Below are positions 12,938-24,286 of a stretch of DNA of 64,000 nucleotides, piece after piece. A program made the translations under genes and the position numbers. The notes below the pieces were generated by a model, which had not been told where the DNA came from, made no database searches, and saw only the letters and a list, made by a program, of their open reading frames with translations. The stretch's first letter is position 1. The number at the start of each line of letters is the position of its first letter. This stretch comes from Axinella damicornis (lineage: Eukaryota > Porifera > Demospongiae > Axinellida > Axinellidae), in contig OZ007514.1 of assembly GCA_963931865.1 (NCBI GenBank), forward strand, positions 3,643,084 through 3,707,083. The letters are read 5' to 3'.

Positions 12938-13495
12938 GGCATGTGGGTGTGTAACTATATAACTGTTGTGCAGGTTGGTTTGGGTGTGCTGTTCAACCTG
13001 TCAGGGGAGTACAACAAGGCAGTGGACTGCTTTCATGCTGCACTGGAAGTTAGACCAGAGGTCAGGTGCACTTACATACACCATATAGTGGTGGTCATGT
13101 GATAATCATGTGATGGTTGTGTGATGGTCATGTGTTCCTCTCCGCAGGATGCAATGCTCTGGAACAAGCTAGGAGCCACATTGGCTAATGGCAATAGGAG
13201 TGAAGAGGTACGTAACTGTTCTGTCTTTTATTTGTAATTACGATTCTGTTGTAGGCCTTGACACATGCTAACAGAAGAGGCATTCTGAATCCTGACGTAC
13301 ACACACATGGATGTACACCCACCCACACACACACACACACACACTCACACCCACACACACAGGCAATACACGCCTACCGCAAGGCTCTGGAGTACCTTCC
13401 AGGGTTCACACGCTCTCGCTACAACCTAGGGATCAGCTGCATCAACCTGAAAGCATACAAGTGGGTGATCATCTATCTCACAAACATGGTGTATA

Positions 13496-13623
13496 GGATC
13501 TACTTCATTGGCACGGAGGTTATGCGATTTATCCTCCGTGGGAAAGTTTGGCCGAGGCAGAGCCAAGGCTAAACTTTCCCAAGGAGGATAACTGCATAAC
13601 CTCTGAGTCGACGCAGTAGATCC
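13496..13623. repeat. Foldback repeat in PEX5 copy B intron
   Basis: Orthologous position and sequence to 6457-6585, with minor changes. Confidence 0.75.
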
Positions 13624-14615
13624 AGCTTCTACCACAGACATAACCTCCAAGTCAAGTTAGTAGATGGATCCGGCTGCTAGGAGAGCTATAGCTCTCCGAT
13701 TCTCAGCACAGAGTGGTTCAATGTCATCGTGGAGAATAACCGATTATCCTCCGCGGTAACTCAAATGATCGCCCACGCACTACTATGGTAGAATGGCTTT
13801 CTCTTTTACTTCCTTTCTCCCAATCACCCCCTCTGACCTCCACACACACACACACACACACACACATTCACATGCATACAGAGAGCACTTCCTAACAGCA
13901 CTACACCTCCAGAAACAAGCAAAAGGGCTACAGGGAAGCGTTTCCCAAATGTCCGAAAGTATCTGGCCAACCCTCAGACTGGCAGTGACATTTCTGGGGA
14001 GGAGTGACCTGCTGGGCAGGATAGAGCAGAGGGACTTGGACTTCCTCCTCAGAGAGTTTGCAGTGGAATGAGTGTGTGTGTTGTGCTTTTGTTGAGATGA
14101 ATATTAATTATGCTAAACAAATCATCTCCCAAGACATGTAAATATAATGAGCAAACCAACTACATGTATACCAGTGCAATTACATGTAAAATTCAACAGT
14201 TGTCACGTGTACTACTGTAGCTCTAGTGACACTTGTACAGTTAGAATAACAGTACTGTGGTACTGGGAATTAACAACCCGCAACATCACATCCATCTGCC
14301 TGTCTGAAGATAAGGGCTAGCTTATAATGTAATTGTGTCATCTTTACCAAACAATAATGTAATTGTGTAATCTATACCAAATTAGATAATAGAATGCAAG
14401 ACATCTGCAGTCTCACCCTAGTCTCATTTCCAGACCTTTCATCCAGCACTATCTTCCGGATCCAGTACTAAAAGTGATCTGTGCTGCAGCTGGAGTGGTT
14501 TGGGTCTGGGACATACTGTACTGAGACCATTATAATATTATCATATATCTCAGCCCAATTATTAGTCTGGGTCCTCAACAACCAGTCTCTTCAGCCAAAG
14601 ACTGTTCGGGTTTAC

Positions 14616-14796
14616 AGATTTTAGTGCATTGTTGCAGGCAGCCTCTGGGTATACGCCTGCATGGGTGTGGCAGGCAACTCCTTCAATGTGTTCAGTTTTG
14701 TGGCGTAATTCCTTAATTGACTGCCTCATGGGTGGTCATTCCAATACACGCATTCAGCGTGCCAATGGCAATCTGAAGTTGGTGACATACATTGGC
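14616..14796 (-). pseudogene. Inverted fragment of the 16011 FN3-protein gene family
   Basis: Read on the minus strand, this stretch matches codons around residues 110-170 of the 16011 gene (segments such as IGTLNACIGMTTHEAV and AGVYPEAACNNALKS). An insertion after the THEAV segment brings a TAA into frame, so it is a broken relic. It shows the family had another copy nearby in the opposite orientation. Confidence 0.75.
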
Positions 14797-14950
14797 AAGT
14801 ATAGCAGAGCTTGCAAGCACTTTGCTATACTTGCCTGACGAAGATCCCTCGGGATCGAAATGTCCCCAGTAACCTCTAGTATTTTCTAGTAGACTTTGCT
14901 ATACTTGCCTGACGAAGATATCCCTCGGGATCGAAACGTCGCATTGTATG
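14789..14950 (+). other. Paired CTGACGA...GAAA motifs, hammerhead-ribozyme-like
   Basis: Two copies of CTTGCCTGACGAAGAT...CCCTCGGGATCGAAA (near 14833 and 14909). CTGACGA, a GATCCC/GGGATC hairpin and GAAA match the conserved strand of a hammerhead core. GGCAAGTATAGC at 14794 pairs with GCTATACTTGCC at 14825. The rest of the fold does not match cleanly, so it may be a relic. Confidence 0.35.
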
Positions 14951-15147
14951 TTGATGAAGTTTGTGCAGACAAAGACTGCTAACTAAACCAGGATGTCGCA
15001 TGTACATAATTTATAGCTAATTCTGTCTACTACGGTTTTCTCTGCTATCCTTGTCCGACAGTAGTGCATGTCTGTGCATGTACTCTACCGATAATTGCAT
15101 CCTGAGCGAGACTAAAACTATTGTAGGGGCCGGTGCATGTAGGAATA

Positions 15148-15948
15148 TAGTCTCGGCCCCAGACCCAAACCAACCCCAACACGGATCACTTTCAGGTTGC
15201 TTGTCCAAGATTATGGATGAGGCTATTATGCCGGCACAGTTTCCGGCATAATAGGTAGGTTCACGGGGTTGGCATAATGCGGGAATAAACGGAGGAAATA
15301 CAGGCATAATTGGGGTTCGAGTTCTGCCACGTGTCACTTGATGGCTTCCAGCAGTGAAGCTGCTAGTGAAAGTAGTCTAGATTCTAGTGGTCTAGCTAGT
15401 TCTAGTTCTGGTTCTAGCTCTGCGCGGTCTGTACTTTCAATACTAGACCAATTGAAGTCTCAACAGCCTTCAGACTGAAGATTTATCCACCTCCCGCTGG
15501 CAAACAGAAGCAATGCTTTGGATCTCAAGCGAGCTATATCAAGAGCATAATTGGAGGATATATATAGCAAGAAGATAATCGGACATAATCTGGAGCATTG
15601 GGGAATAGCATAACAGTTAACTGGTCAAAAGAAAAGCACAATAGCCTCATCCCTATCCAAGATCCATTTCAAATGTTGGCGCATGCGCACTGGTGAGAGA
15701 GTGCGCGGTGTGCGCCTTCGCCGTTTTTACGGCGTAGCTGTCTTGCCATAAACGAACGCACAATCGTTCGAACAAACACAGTAATTTGCAATACCCAGCT
15801 AGCTTAGGCGCGGCTTCAAGTGCAAAGGCCGTTTCCTCGGCCATACTCATGCGCATGCGCTAATTTCTTGAATGGATCTGGGACAAGCAACCTGAAATTG
15901 ATGCATGCGATCCGCGCTGGGGTTGGTTTGGGTCTGGGACCGAGACTA
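15148..15948. mobile_element. TAG-family foldback with a nested inverted-repeat element
   Basis: Outer arms TAGTCTCGGCCCCAGACCC... and ...GGTCTGGGACCGAGACTA, flanks GTAGGAATA / GCAGGAATT. Inside is a second inverted pair, TTTCAGGTTGCTTGTCC (about 15193) and GGACAAGCAACCTGAAA (about 15893). The right end lies 62 bp before the ATG of the FN3 gene. Confidence 0.75.
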
Positions 15949-16010
15949 GCAGGAATTTAGATGTCTGTACTGCACTGTAGATATTCCGCATACAGCGTTA
16001 AAACACAGGA

Positions 16011-17759
16011 ATGGCCGGCGCCGATCGTGTGGTCTTAAGTGTTTTGGAAAAGGTTCTTATCGCTGCGAACGAACTGCGCAAGAGAATACACGCTCTGGAT
16101 GTAATTTATCACGAGCGCGATCAGCTAAAACGCTCTGCCGATAGTCTCCTCGTGATACTGGAAAACATCCAGACTCAGCAGAGCGATGTCAGCTATGCGC
16201 CGGTAGCTATTGAAGAATCACTGGTGAAGGTCCAAGGTATTTTGGATCACTCCATCCGAACATGCGAAGAAAGTTGCACTCGCAAGGCCGAGTTCGCATA
16301 CCTTAAAGAAGTCTTTAAGGCGAATGACACAACGAGCAAGTTATCCAATGTACGTGACCAACTTCTGCTTGCCATTGGCATGCTGAATGCCTGTATTGCA
16401 ATGACCACCCATGAGGTAGTCAAAGAATTACGCCACAAAATTGAACACGTTGAAGGAGTTGCCCGCCACCCCCATGCAGGCGTGTACCCAGAGGCTGCCT
16501 GCAACAATGCACTAAAATCTCCAGCCAAAGTTGACAGACCAGTTGTTGAATGCGATGGGGACCTCCTTCATGTGGAATGGAATGACAAATATAATCCACC
16601 TGGAAGCCTCCACCGCTACGAAGTTCAGTACAATGACCAAAATCCCCATTCAATTCTTCCATTGAAACCCAACTGCACTGCCGTCAAACTGGGGACAGAG
16701 GTGCTGAAGCCAGGCAAAGCATACACCGTACGTGTCCGTGGTATAAATGCCAAAGGTCCTGGGGAATGGAGTGAATCTACGGGGTGCGACTTCCTGCCAA
16801 AATGTCCCCCCGAGCAGCCACCAAAACCTCTCAGTGTTCAAATTTCCTCCGATCCCACAAGTGCTATGCTTCTCGTTTCAGCTTCTGTACTGCAGACCAA
16901 GACCAGAGATCCTACCACTCATATCATAATTGAATACCGTGATGACAACAGTTCTATATGGTCCAGCGACATATATTCAACCGAGCAACTTGAATACAAC
17001 AAAAGGAAATCCAAGGTCATCTTCATTTGTAATGACTTGTGTGACGACACCTTGTACCAGTTCAGGGTAAAGCTACGAAATCAAGCCGGGGATAGTTTGC
17101 CGAGTGAGGCAATTGAAGCAAAAACAGACCAGCCCAAACCAGGAATCCCAATTGGGCTACGTGTGTCCAGCAAACGTACGACTAAGAAGATCAAAGTACG
17201 ATGGGAGGAACCTAGCGAAAATTCACATGCAGTGCACCATTATGAAATAGAGTGGCAATCAAAAAAGAGAGGGTTCCCTGTAATGGAACGTTCATATACG
17301 CTGTCAGCAAAATTCACCCAGTTACAATCCAATTCCAAATATTTTGTTCGCGTCAAAGCTGTGAATGAAGCTGGCCAGAGTGGAGATTGGAGTGAGTCAA
17401 TTATAGCGGAGACAAGAATGAAAGGAGCAAAAAAAGCCAAAGCAATTTCCGCGGGTATTGGCGCTGGTGTAGGTGGATTTTTGACTGCTCCTGTGCTTAC
17501 AGCTGGCGGGCTTGGTGGCATAGCTGGAGTAGGGGCTGCCAAACTTGCAGCAAAAACGCAAGATGGAAAAGGTGCGAAGGTGGCCGCTGGAACAGCTGCT
17601 GGGGTAGCTGCTGGTGTAGCTGCCGGTGTTGGAGGGGCAGTTCTTGGAACCATTATAGCACCTTTCTCAGGTATTGCAGGTGGAGTAGGGGTCGCAGCAC
17701 TTGTACTTCATAGTGATGTGAGTCCGCAAACTAGTGACGACGAGGAAGATTCTAAATAG
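16011..17759 (+). CDS. Intronless helical-bundle / triple FN3 / glycine-zipper-like protein
   Basis: A single 582-residue open frame starting at ATG 16011. Residues about 1-150 look like a bundle of amphipathic helices (for example ELRKRIHALDVIYHERDQLK). The heptad-like pattern recalls the N-terminal four-helix bundles of MLKL/HeLo-type proteins, but this is a resemblance only. Three fibronectin type III domains follow at about 170-265, 275-370 and 378-468, each with the W/L...Y core and a YxxRVxxxNxxG motif (YTVRVRGINAKG, YQFRVKLRNQAG, YFVRVKAVNEAG). Residues 478-567 are a Gly/Ala-rich hydrophobic tract with repeated GxxxG-type spacing, split by a lysine-rich stretch near 510-524. The tail is acidic (SDDEEDSK). 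No signal peptide is visible, so it is probably intracellular. The architecture suggests a protein that binds partners through FN3 domains and could insert into membranes; function is not established. A foldback element ends 62 bp upstream of the ATG. Confidence 0.85.
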   Translation: MAGADRVVLSVLEKVLIAANELRKRIHALDVIYHERDQLKRSADSLLVILENIQTQQSDVSYAPVAIEESLVKVQGILDHSIRTCEESCTRKAEFAYLKEVFKANDTTSKLSNVRDQLLLAIGMLNACIAMTTHEVVKELRHKIEHVEGVARHPHAGVYPEAACNNALKSPAKVDRPVVECDGDLLHVEWNDKYNPPGSLHRYEVQYNDQNPHSILPLKPNCTAVKLGTEVLKPGKAYTVRVRGINAKGPGEWSESTGCDFLPKCPPEQPPKPLSVQISSDPTSAMLLVSASVLQTKTRDPTTHIIIEYRDDNSSIWSSDIYSTEQLEYNKRKSKVIFICNDLCDDTLYQFRVKLRNQAGDSLPSEAIEAKTDQPKPGIPIGLRVSSKRTTKKIKVRWEEPSENSHAVHHYEIEWQSKKRGFPVMERSYTLSAKFTQLQSNSKYFVRVKAVNEAGQSGDWSESIIAETRMKGAKKAKAISAGIGAGVGGFLTAPVLTAGGLGGIAGVGAAKLAAKTQDGKGAKVAAGTAAGVAAGVAAGVGGAVLGTIIAPFSGIAGGVGVAALVLHSDVSPQTSDDEEDSK

Positions 17760-18154
17760 ATTAATCTTTTATCCGCCGAGAAATGCTTATTGCAAGTACG
17801 TGCCATATAGATACATGCACATAGGATTCACAAACAGTGCTAAGTGCACCCTTATACAACAGTAGTACAGTTCAAACAAACTAGTTCCCTTCACATTTGT
17901 ATCACAGTAGCTATGCAGAAGTGTCACCTTTTATAATTTATACTTCACTTTCAATTTGCTGGATTTGTATAACAGTATTAATTAAAAGATTTGATTGATT
18001 GATTGTCGTGGTGTAGGCTGGGTGCTTTTGCACATGTCATTATATAATTAAGTCACCTGCAATTGCAGCGCTAGCCCGCTTACGAGACTACTAGCAATAC
18101 ATAATATCACAGTCTGAAGCTGACTATTACGTGTTTGCATAATTATGTCTTGAG

Positions 18155-18155
<1 letters not shown>

Positions 18156-18203
<48 letters not shown>
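18156..18203. repeat. Poly-G run of 48
   Basis: The longest of several homopolymer G tracts: also 33722-33751, 37411-37436, 49642-49669, 52289-52307, 55781-55795 and 63504-63532. Poly-C occurs at 26468-26487 and 37932-37950. Confidence 0.9.
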
Positions 18204-18205
<2 letters not shown>

Positions 18206-18417
18206 CTGATGCTACTGGGGGGGGTTTGTATTAATTTGTTGTTTGTTTGTTTTTTTCTTCTTGTGTTTTGGGGCTGGCTGCAGTAAGCACAAGGGCATGG
18301 GGATCAAATTTAAACCGCACAGTGTACAAAAGCACTGGGTACAGAACAAGCACAGACAAAATAACAATAAGGATAATAAGTAAAAGTGAGCAGAGAAACT
18401 GCATTGGCTCAGTTCTA

Positions 18418-18428
18418 GTGTGTGTGTG

Positions 18429-18513
<85 letters not shown>

Positions 18514-18531
18514 GTGTGTACATGTGTGTGT
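18418..18531. repeat. TG microsatellite
   Basis: (TG)n with CG and CA interruptions. A related tract lies at 18959-19070. The segment between them carries a degenerate inverted element (CTTGGGCGGATTATTCCAG near 18539, ACCCGCCCAAG near 18950). Confidence 0.85.
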
Positions 18532-19849
18532 GATTAGGCTTGGGCGGATTATTCCAGAATAATTTTGGGAATAATAGGTAGTGGGAGATATGCAGGAATA
18601 ATAGGTGCATGTGGAAATTGGTATAATTATATTCATTCAATCATTGCATACTGCGCCACAGTTGCCACTTTGCATGCTACATAAATAATTTGCTAGTTCT
18701 AGTTCCTGATGGCTGCCAGCAGTGGTACTAGATACAAAGTCAGTCAGTGTGGAGTCTGATTCGGATGACATTCACTCCTCCAACATTGAAGTGAGGTCAT
18801 GCACTATTGAGCGTCCTTCGCTGCGCATGCCCGAAATGTTTCTGCCCGTTTGACTGTTTGTATGCAAAACTGAATATTAATAGGTACTAGATTATGGGAA
18901 TAATGGGAAGTTTTAGGGGAGTCAAATGAAAGAATAATAGGTGGAAAAACCCGCCCAAGTGTGTGTGCATGCGTGTGTGTGTGTACATGTGTGTGTGTGT
19001 GTGTGTGCGTGCATGTGTGTGTGTGTGTCTATGCATGTGCGAGCATGTGTGTGTGTGTGTGTATGTAGCTATGTGATTTCTTTGAAGCCAAGGACAGCAC
19101 TGTAAAGAGAAGGGCTGTTTTAACCAAGCTGTGGTCACCTCAGTTGCATCTCATGCAGTGCTTCCTTGGTGAATGAGCACTCAAGTGCAGTCATACTTTG
19201 TAGCTATTGGATAGTAATAAGCCTACTTAGGTCATGTTTCTTAGTAGTCCAGGTAACTAGGAGAAGTATAGGATGCACTTCCAAACAATGTGCATTCAAG
19301 CAGATCATTTACACTGCTTGACCACTATAGGTCCTCCAACAGACATGCATATGGGTAAACAATTAAGCTAAGTCACGTACCTAATGTTAGAAGTGAAGCT
19401 ACACGACATTTGTGGCTGTGATTTTTCTGGGCCAGCTGTCATATGTACATAACCAGCCTGTATGAATATGTGTTTCACAGTGTATAAGGCTAGCCTATAA
19501 TCATAATCTTCAGACATGCGGGCAGATGATGAGGATAGTGGCATGTCCGCAACACTACAGCTAATTACGTGCAAGTGTAGCTACAGTAGTTGCTAGACCA
19601 CATGCACATCTGTGCAACTGCATGTTCATGATAAAAGAGGCACTTTACGTACGTTGGTCGCATGGTCGCCGTACATGGAAGGTTTTACGAATCATTCAGC
19701 TCCTAGGAAAATTAGCACCTCTTCAGGGTCGAAAACTGGAACTGTAGACTGTCTGGCACCCCCTGCAAAATATATATTCCTTGGCACCCCCTGCTAAAAG
19801 TAACAGTAAACAAAGATAAGTCATAAGGAACAAGTCTGAAAGTCCAATA

Positions 19850-19900
19850 GCTACAGTTCACACCAGTGAAACCGTTTGTTGCACTGCATTACTCACCATA
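19850..19900. repeat. 51-bp direct repeat, left copy
   Basis: This segment (start GCTACAGTTCACACCAGTG, end ACTCACCATA) is repeated without visible change at 22460-22510. The pair brackets the whole 19901-22459 insertion complex. Confidence 0.85.
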
Positions 19901-20910
19901 CCGTATATCTTCTAAAAATTCGGCATGTTTTTAATAATTATTTATGAGCCTTGCCGTATAACGTAATAATTAGAAGTAAAATCGCAAAATTTGTACCAAA
20001 ATGCAAAAGTGCCGAATAATTAGAAGTGCTACCCGCGGTCGGTCGGTCGTTTTTTTTCACTCGAGATTCAGGTCTCAAGATCAAGATCGAGCAGCAGAGC
20101 AGCTATACCGGCAGGGCGAGGTACGTAGTCTTTCCTCTTGGTACAGACTGTGACACTCCATACTTTCCACTAGCACCAGCGTCGACCTGAATTGTCGGTG
20201 TACGAAGCGAACGATCTCGAACTGTGCCGCTGGCTGTACCCGGGCCCGGTACTCACCCCGTGTCGTTCTAGGTTCATCTGTGACTCTCAGGCCGGGTCAG
20301 GGCAAGACTTGGAGGTTTGCGAGTGGGTCGCCTAGAAATTGACTTAAAATTGTAAAAAATCCCGTGGGTTACCCATGGGACTGATTTAAGTCACCCTTCC
20401 CATGGGTGTCTCATGGGACTGATTTAAGTCACCAGAACCCATGGGACACCCATGGGAGCATTTTAAGTCAATATGGTTGACTTAAGTTGCTGTGAAGATA
20501 TACAGTGCATAGTATTACTCATGGGACCATTTTAAGTCAAGTCATGAAAGAGTAAGCCCCTGTTGTCTCACATCATCAGAGTTAGTCCCTGCCAATTACC
20601 CATTCACGTTCAGAGAATGACTCAACCAGAGTGGTCTAACCCAAAATCAAGTACTGGAAATTGCATGAATTGCACAAAAATGGAGTAAAAAATATGCAAT
20701 GGGTATGAGCATATGACCGAAATTTTCAAATTCTTGAAATTTCAGCAGCTCCTGAAACACATTTTAACAGTTTTCTCAAGTTTATGGGGGCTAGTTCAAT
20801 GTTTGTGGGTTTTTACTCATGGGACCATTTTAAGTCATTCTCAGAATGTGAATGGGTGATTGGCAGGGACTTACTCTAATGATATGAGACGACGGGAGCA
20901 TACTCTTTAA

Positions 20911-21512
20911 CCCTTTAAGCCCTATTGACGCATAAATGCGTCATTTAGACCCTATGCACTTGTAGGGCTTCTCGCCCGTCCTAAAAGAGACCAAAAAGTC
21001 TTCAGAGGGCCTAGGGACGACTTTAAGGCACAAACTCAAAAATTTGGTCAGATTTCGGCGCACCTTCCCCACTAAACGTACACGCGGGGGGGTTTCGAAG
21101 GGGGGGCGGCAGCCCCCCCTTCGGGCTGTCGTGGGCGTCTTTTGATTTTAATGAGATTCATTGACCCGAGAATTTTTGATTCTAATGATATTCATAGACC
21201 CCACCCAGGGCCTCAAGAAAACCTGCAAATTGGTGGTGTAAGGTGTGCCATCAGTCAGATCTGGCCCAAGTTTAGGGAAATGCTGGGCGAAAATCCGGCT
21301 GACATCCACCTTTGACCTCTGATTGCTGGGCTTGTGGGGGGTCATGAATATCATTAACGGTATTGCCAGAGAGGTCTCTCCATGTGTGCGGGCCCCACCA
21401 AGTTTGGCCGCTGAGGAGCGAATGCTGTGGGAGAGGAGTACCTACGAAAGTGGTGTGCGCTGAATGCATGAAAATGTGTTGTCTTGGTGGGAAGAATTCG
21501 GTGGTTAAAGGG
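20911..21512. mobile_element. piggyBac-type MITE, copy 1
   Basis: A 602-bp element with ends CCCTTTAAGCCC... and ...GGTTAAAGGG, flanked by TTAA on both sides (20907-20910, 21513-21516). TTAA targets and CCCTTT ends are typical of piggyBac. The short open frames inside have no recognisable transposase. Confidence 0.8.
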
Positions 21513-21634
21513 TTAATATGTGCATGGAGGATCAATGAATCTCATTGAAAATCGGCAAACCATGCCAAACTGGCTCACAGTGCAAGTCTAGGCCGTTTTG
21601 AGGGCCCATTCTCACCAACTATGAATCTCATTAA

Positions 21635-22236
21635 CCCTTTAAGCCCTATTGACGCATAAATGCGTCATTTAGACCCTATGCACTTGTAGGGCTTCTCGCC
21701 CGTCCTAAAAGAGACCAAAAAGTCTTCAGAGGGCCTAGGGACGACTTTAAGGCACAAACTCAAAAATTTGGTCAGATTTCGGCGCGCCTTCCCCACTAAA
21801 CGTACACGCGGGGGGGTTTCGAAGGGGGGGCGGCAGCCCCCCCTTCGGGCTGTCGTGGGCGTCTTTTGATTTTAATGAGATTCATTGACCCGAGAATTTT
21901 TGATTCTAATGATATTCATAGACCCCACCCAGGGCCTCAAGAAAACCTGCAAATTGGTGGTGTAAGGTGTGCCATCAGTCAGATCTGGCCCAAGTTTAGG
22001 GAAATGCTGGGCGAAAATCCGGCTGACATCCACCTTTGACCTCTGATTGCTGGGCTTGTGGGGGGTCATGAATATCATTAACAGTATTGCCAGAGAGGTC
22101 TCTCCATGTGTGCGGGCCCCACCAAGTTTGGCCGCTGAGGAGCGAATGCTGTGGGAGAGGAGTACCTACGAAAGTGGTGTGCGCTGAATGCATGAAAATG
22201 TGTTGTCTTGGTGGGAAGAATTCGGTGGTTAAAGGG
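21635..22236. mobile_element. piggyBac-type MITE, copy 2
   Basis: The same 602-bp element in the same orientation 122 bp downstream, with TTAA at 21631-21634 and 22237-22240. It differs from copy 1 at only a few bases, so the two insertions or the duplication are recent. Confidence 0.8.
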
Positions 22237-22459
22237 TTAATGACTTGACTTAAAATGGTCCCATGAGTAATACTATGCACTGTATATCTTCATGGCAACT
22301 TAAGTCAACCATATTGACTTAAAATGCTCCCATGGGTGTCCCATGGGTTCTGGTGACTTAAATCAGTCCCATGAGACACCCATGGGAAGGGTGACTTAAA
22401 TCAGTCCCATGGGTAACCCATGGGATTTTTTACAATTTTAAGTCAATTTCTAGGCGACC

Positions 22460-22510
22460 GCTACAGTTCACACCAGTGAAACCGTTTGTTGCACTGCATT
22501 ACTCACCATA
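22460..22510. repeat. 51-bp direct repeat, right copy
   Basis: Right partner of 19850-19900. It begins immediately after the right arm of the large inverted-repeat element. Confidence 0.85.
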
Positions 22511-23691
22511 GGTATGTTTCTGGCATCAGGCAATTGCAAATTAAAACAGGGGAGCATAAATAATAGGACTCAATGGGGGGAGTGGCTGCATGAGTCTGAA
22601 ACTGCACTTATCCAATGTCAGAAAATTAAATGGAATAAGACTTAAGTCGTCTGTTGGTGAGACATTTAAGCAAGCACAACTTCACATTGTTCACTTGGTC
22701 AAACTCCAGGTCTGGTGCACTAGCTACTGCAAAAGCTATTGCAAAAACACAACTATATGAGCTGCAACTGAGGTGCCACTGCAAAGCATCTTTAATCTTA
22801 CATCAAAGTTTCTGCAAACGGGGCCTACGTTTAATTAGAATGCAGTGCAGAAAAATTGTTGGCATTCCACGTGGTCAAGCTTTTGGAATGGGAAGCAGAT
22901 CATAGTAGTATCTATGAGCAGGACTGAGCAGGGATCTTTGTGTTGCAAGTTTGACCAGCCATGTGCAGAAGAAGGGAGCTATCAGCCCAACCCATGACTA
23001 CTTTTTTAAAGAGAAATAGACAAGGTAGGACTGAACACAGCCATGCATGTAAGTGAAATGTTGAGCCAAGGAGCAGGTGCAGCAGCTGCTGCACCAATAA
23101 TATGCTCAGTCTGGCTAAGTTATTGCAGCAAGTTTGTTTGCACAAGATTGTGCTAGAAATGATCTCGGGTGTAAAATTCAAAATTTTCCTGGGGGCATAC
23201 CCCGCTGATTCCCCTAGCTTCACAAGGCGACACACCGAAGTATGCTGCCACAGGAGCGCTGGATGGGACCCAAGATCTCAATGGCAGAACGTGAATGATG
23301 TAGGCAATCAGGCAGATGGCCTTTGGTAATGTATAGTCTCGTATGCGTAGTGAAAGCTTGTCTCGTCATTTCCCCCCGGCTGTCCCAATAGACTTCACAG
23401 CCATCTTGAGCTTTTGTCAACCATGCTGTGTAGTAGTCCATATGCACTGAGGCACCAGAAACTCGACTTCCAGATTTAAAAGATGCAATTATGACATTCT
23501 TTACGCCGTATGGCCCTGCCCTATGTGACAAGTAATGTATCTCAGAACACCAGACGTCTTTCTGCTTTTCAGGGAGGTTTGGGAACCAAGACTAGTCATG
23601 ACAGGTGACATATCGCAGACCTCTCAACTCTCACGATCCCACCATGAGACTCACGATTTAGCCCTACTCTCACGGTCTCACGGTGATGTCC

Positions 23692-24286
23692 TAGTCTCGT
23701 TCCCAGACCCCCCTCGGAAAAATCGAGAAAGGGTCTGGTAACACGTATGGCAATGCCGCGTCCAATAGGAATTCAATCAGTTACACAATCACGTGTGAAT
23801 GTTTACACTCGAGGTGATAATTAATGGGAGTTGTGCGCCACTAAATAGCTGCATGTACAGTACTAAGTCTAGCTTGAACATGTCAGACACTGTACCAAGC
23901 CGTTCTATGCTACTACCCCGAGAGCGGAGAGCTGCACAGTACAAAAGTCGAATTATGACGGGAAGCTAACGGTATTAACGAAAGCTTTTCCCGTAGCCGA
24001 CTGGTAGGCACACAAATACAGAAATGAAAGCTTCAATTGCCCCTCAATGCTTCGGTATGAATGTTCCGTACCTTATTCTGCCTCGGGAAACTTCGACTGC
24101 CTTGTCAACTGAACGCCATGGTGATCACCGTATACCGATGAGTTTGCACATCCGCGATTGAACGTGACGTATATAATTTCTGCAATCTGATTGGCGCGAG
24201 TATATAGCCCGCGCGGACACCGCATTGCCATACGTGTTGCCAGACCCTTTCTCGATTTTTCCGAGGGGGGTCTGGGAACGAGACTA
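23692..24286. mobile_element. TAG-family foldback element
   Basis: Long arms starting TAGTCTCGTTCCCAGACCCC, with the perfect 9-bp duplication GTGATGTCC (23683-23691, 24287-24295). Confidence 0.85.

Larger units (their letters stand above)
17760..19849. other. No gene seen
   Basis: Contains the 48-G run, TG arrays and a degenerate inverted element at about 18539-18955. No supported coding exon. Confidence 0.6.
20326..22459. mobile_element. Large inverted-repeat element hosting the twin MITEs
   Basis: About 220 bp at 20326-20547 are repeated inverted at 22239-22459, with outer end GGTCGCCTAGAAATTGACTT. The arms contain repeats of CCCATGGGT and ACTTAAATCAGTCCCATG. A second inner inverted pair lies at about 20549-20625 and 20833-20906. 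No coding sequence was recognised. Confidence 0.75.

Noticed and set aside
21148..22280. Two identical 68-codon minus-strand frames
   Set aside because: They lie inside the twin piggyBac MITEs, and their identity only reflects the duplicated element. No transposase motif is seen.
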